From NCBI RefSeq assembly GCF_900100075.1, contig NZ_FNEG01000002.1:744001-808000 (forward strand): a stretch of DNA of 64,000 bases. Reading direction: 5' to 3'. The stretch's first letter is position 1, and every line of letters begins with the position of its first letter. Below, one piece after another: positions 62,323-64,000 of the stretch. Both the position numbers and the translations under genes were made by a program. A model generated the notes under the pieces. That model was given only the letters and a program-made list of their open reading frames with translations. It was not told the origin of the DNA and searched no databases. The stretch comes from Chryseobacterium jejuense. GTDB taxonomy: Bacteria; Bacteroidota; Bacteroidia; Flavobacteriales; Weeksellaceae.

Positions 62323-63417
62323 TCAATCTTTAATAGCGGTTTTCTTTCTTAAAAACTCAAGAATACACCATCCTAATGCATCTATTTTTTTCAACCCGGC
62401 AGAAATAACAAAGGCTAAAATGATATTAATAACATAAATAATGATCATTAACAGCCACCAGGGCATATTTTCCTTCAAAGGAACTACCAGAAAATAGACT
62501 AAAGAAGAACTTAGTCCTTGGGCAAAATAGAAAAAGATGGCATTTTTACCAATATAAGTAATGATGTTTTCCTTGGTAATCTTCAAACGGTTGTAAAGAA
62601 CAAATAAGGTCACTAATGAGAATTGTGCCCAAATGATATAAGGGATCTGGGGTGGGAATTTATTCTTATTAATTTTATAGAAAATTTCATTTCCATAATA
62701 CCAGAACATCCATATTAAAGCTGCTGCTACCATTGCATAGGCTACAGGAATGAATTTGGAAGTAATCTTTTTTCCACGCATCCTGTTTCCAATTAAGAAA
62801 ATGGCCATATAAAAGGCAACATAACCCACCTGTCCTGTTGGATAATATTCCGGGAAGCTGTTGAATAATAAGGTTAGTCCAATACAAAGTCCAATGAACC
62901 AATTGATATGTTTAGGGAAAAACCTTAAGATTAAAACTCCCAGAACGGTAAGAATATAATACACTTTCAGATACCAAAAGCTGCCCATAACAACCGGAAA
63001 AGTATCAGCATTGGTGTACTGGTGAAGGTACCAGTTACCTAAGTTTTGCCATTGTGGCATCGTTGAAATACTGGTTGTGGAATATTTTGATCCAAATGTT
63101 GAATAAAAACTTTGCAGCCATTCCATAGAAAAGAAGGAAAGACCAAATACTTTAAAAAAGTAGTCTAAAAAGAACAGAAAGGTCACAAAGATCATATAAG
63201 TGATCTGTAGTTTCAGTAATCTGTAAAACGTTTTCTCAATATTAGCTCCTGATGTGATTCCGCTTAAAGCATAAAATAAGGCGACATCAAAAACAAGAGA
63301 AAAGACTCTTACTTCTGCAGGAATATAAAACTGCCCGGACCAGAAAGCAGTGTGGATAAAGATAATGGATAGGGTAGCTAGTCCTTTGGCGAAGTCAATG
63401 TAGAGGTCTCTGTTCAT
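62323..63417 (-). CDS. Acyltransferase-3 family membrane protein
   Basis: A 364-residue acyltransferase-3 (OafA/NolL-type) integral membrane enzyme with about ten helices. The catalytic region near the start reads DFAKGLATLSIIFIHTAFW, with the conserved His near residue 25. It likely adds an acyl group, such as acetate, to a surface sugar or lipid. ATG 63417 is used; the TTG at 63438 overlaps the -7 element. It lacks the SGNH domain found in some members. Confidence 0.85.
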   Translation of the reverse strand: MNRDLYIDFAKGLATLSIIFIHTAFWSGQFYIPAEVRVFSLVFDVALFYALSGITSGANIEKTFYRLLKLQITYMIFVTFLFFLDYFFKVFGLSFFSMEWLQSFYSTFGSKYSTTSISTMPQWQNLGNWYLHQYTNADTFPVVMGSFWYLKVYYILTVLGVLILRFFPKHINWFIGLCIGLTLLFNSFPEYYPTGQVGYVAFYMAIFLIGNRMRGKKITSKFIPVAYAMVAAALIWMFWYYGNEIFYKINKNKFPPQIPYIIWAQFSLVTLFVLYNRLKITKENIITYIGKNAIFFYFAQGLSSSLVYFLVVPLKENMPWWLLMIIIYVINIILAFVISAGLKKIDALGWCILEFLRKKTAIKD

Positions 63418-63435
63418 TATGATGGGATATGAGGT

Positions 63436-63466
63436 CAAAAGTAAATAAACTTCTGTTATTTTTCAA
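63436..63466 (-). promoter_or_regulatory. Promoter of the acyltransferase gene
   Basis: On the minus strand TTG (63466-63464), 20 bp, TACTTTTG (63443-63436), a full match to the Bacteroidota pattern; the ATG follows 18 bp downstream. Confidence 0.7.
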
Positions 63467-63472
63467 GACAAA

Positions 63473-63503
63473 TAAAAAGAGGCAGAACCTAATTGTCTGC
63501 CTC
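63473..63503 (-). terminator. Terminator of the zinc metallopeptidase gene
   Basis: GAGGCAGA (minus 63503-63496) pairs with TCTGCCTC (63486-63479) around a 9-base loop, followed by TTTTTATTTG. It lies 33 bp after the stop at 63536. Confidence 0.85.
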
Positions 63504-63535
63504 CTTTCTTAAATATGCTAAAAATGAATGTTTCT

Positions 63536-64000
63536 TTATTGAAGATGTTTAAATTCTTCCGCTGAAATTTCTCCGGACTGAATTTTTCTTAATTCATCTA
63601 TATATTGGCTCATGTAAGCATCAATTTCTGGGTTTACAGTGTTTTTAGCCATTTTGTAAGTTCCGTTAAGAACTCCTTGATAATAATAGAAGAAGTTATA
63701 ATCGAAGTTGGAAGCATTAAGGTCATATTGTCCTAAAAGGAAACCTAAACGAACAGCTGATCTTCTTTGTGCAGGAGTTCCGTGGTGTCCCGGACTTGAA
63801 GTCTGATAATCTCCAATGCTTTGTGCAAATTCGTAAGCTGCAGCAATTTCAGAGAAATTAGTTTTGTTGTAGCCGTTTGGTCTTCTTAAATAGTATCCTG
63901 CAAAACCGTCAGCTTCAAGCTCATTAGGTCTTGCTGTATTTTCGTTTACTGAAGGAAGTCCAAAAATATACTGTAACTGATGCCCGTACTCATGGGCAAG
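63536..64000 (-). CDS. Neutral zinc metallopeptidase (5' end outside window)
   Basis: The last 154 codons of a putative zinc protease related to YpfJ/neutral zinc metallopeptidases. The visible fragment opens with the zinc-binding LAHEYGHQLQ, and the third ligand is probably Glu in NELEADGFAGYYL 25 residues on. The remainder (AAYEFAQSIGDYQ, GTPAQRRSAVRLGFLLG) matches the family's C-terminus. The N-terminus lies beyond the right edge, so any signal peptide is unseen. Confidence 0.82.
   Translation of the reverse strand, partial: LAHEYGHQLQYIFGLPSVNENTARPNELEADGFAGYYLRRPNGYNKTNFSEIAAAYEFAQSIGDYQTSSPGHHGTPAQRRSAVRLGFLLGQYDLNASNFDYNFFYYYQGVLNGTYKMAKNTVNPEIDAYMSQYIDELRKIQSGEISAEEFKHLQ

Overview
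The window reads as chromosomal DNA of an indole-positive flavobacterium close to Chryseobacterium. Supporting signs are the AT-rich composition, promoters of the Bacteroidota type (TTG or TTTG, about 19-21 bp, TAnnTTTG), many TonB-dependent receptors, PepSY reductase-like proteins, MurE with the meso-diaminopimelate DNPR motif, a PASTA-tailed FtsI, tryptophanase, and short peptides with the MKNLKKL...GG leader typical of that genus. The genus is inferred from gene content, not from a marker search. I found no tRNA, rRNA, CRISPR array, insertion sequence or integrase.

Layout. 1-6.3 kb: division and cell-wall cluster on the minus strand (mraZ, rsmH, ftsL, ftsI, murE, mraY cut by the window edge), with a three-repeat MraZ operator in front of mraZ. 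6.5-8.4 kb: alpha/beta hydrolase, engB and elaA on the plus strand. 8.4-14.7 kb: a compact ten-gene minus-strand operon of mostly unknown function (Cys-rich small protein, YegP-like DUF1508, HsdR_N-like nuclease, Cys-rich SH3 lipoprotein, PH/SHOCT protein, TM2 protein, small membrane protein, TerB-like protein, coiled-coil membrane protein, VWA-like lipoprotein). 14.8-19.3 kb: two paralogous response regulators, a TPR sensor kinase, a small secreted proline-rich peptide and a membrane protein. A palindrome with the core TACGG-N4-(C/A)CGTA sits exactly 22 bp upstream of the -7 position of three units here: the ten-gene operon, the second response regulator and the membrane protein. I read this as the operator of the local two-component system. 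The operon, regulator pair and shared box together are the best candidate for an undescribed system.

19.4-30.4 kb: msrA, an ROK sugar kinase without the usual zinc cysteines, then an iron-uptake operon of three TonB-dependent receptors and two PepSY proteins. 30.4-39.5 kb: secA, a sugar-nucleotide epimerase, DUF2797, a giant AsmA-like protein and small unknowns. 39.6-41.7 kb: an SplB-like radical SAM protein and three GG-leader peptides. 41.7-49 kb: 2OG-Fe(II) oxygenase, menD converging on the pabB/pabC-like pair, membrane proteins, AI-2E transporter and DUF3820. 49-54.3 kb: uvrB, a BlaI/BlaR1-TonB antirepressor pair with its operator over the -7 element, and a PQQ sugar dehydrogenase lipoprotein. 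54.4-64 kb: a large TonB receptor with an 18-bp dyad at its start, a PLP aminotransferase and FAD monooxygenase pair, tryptophanase, DUF502, MiaE, an acyltransferase, and the end of a zinc metallopeptidase cut by the right edge.
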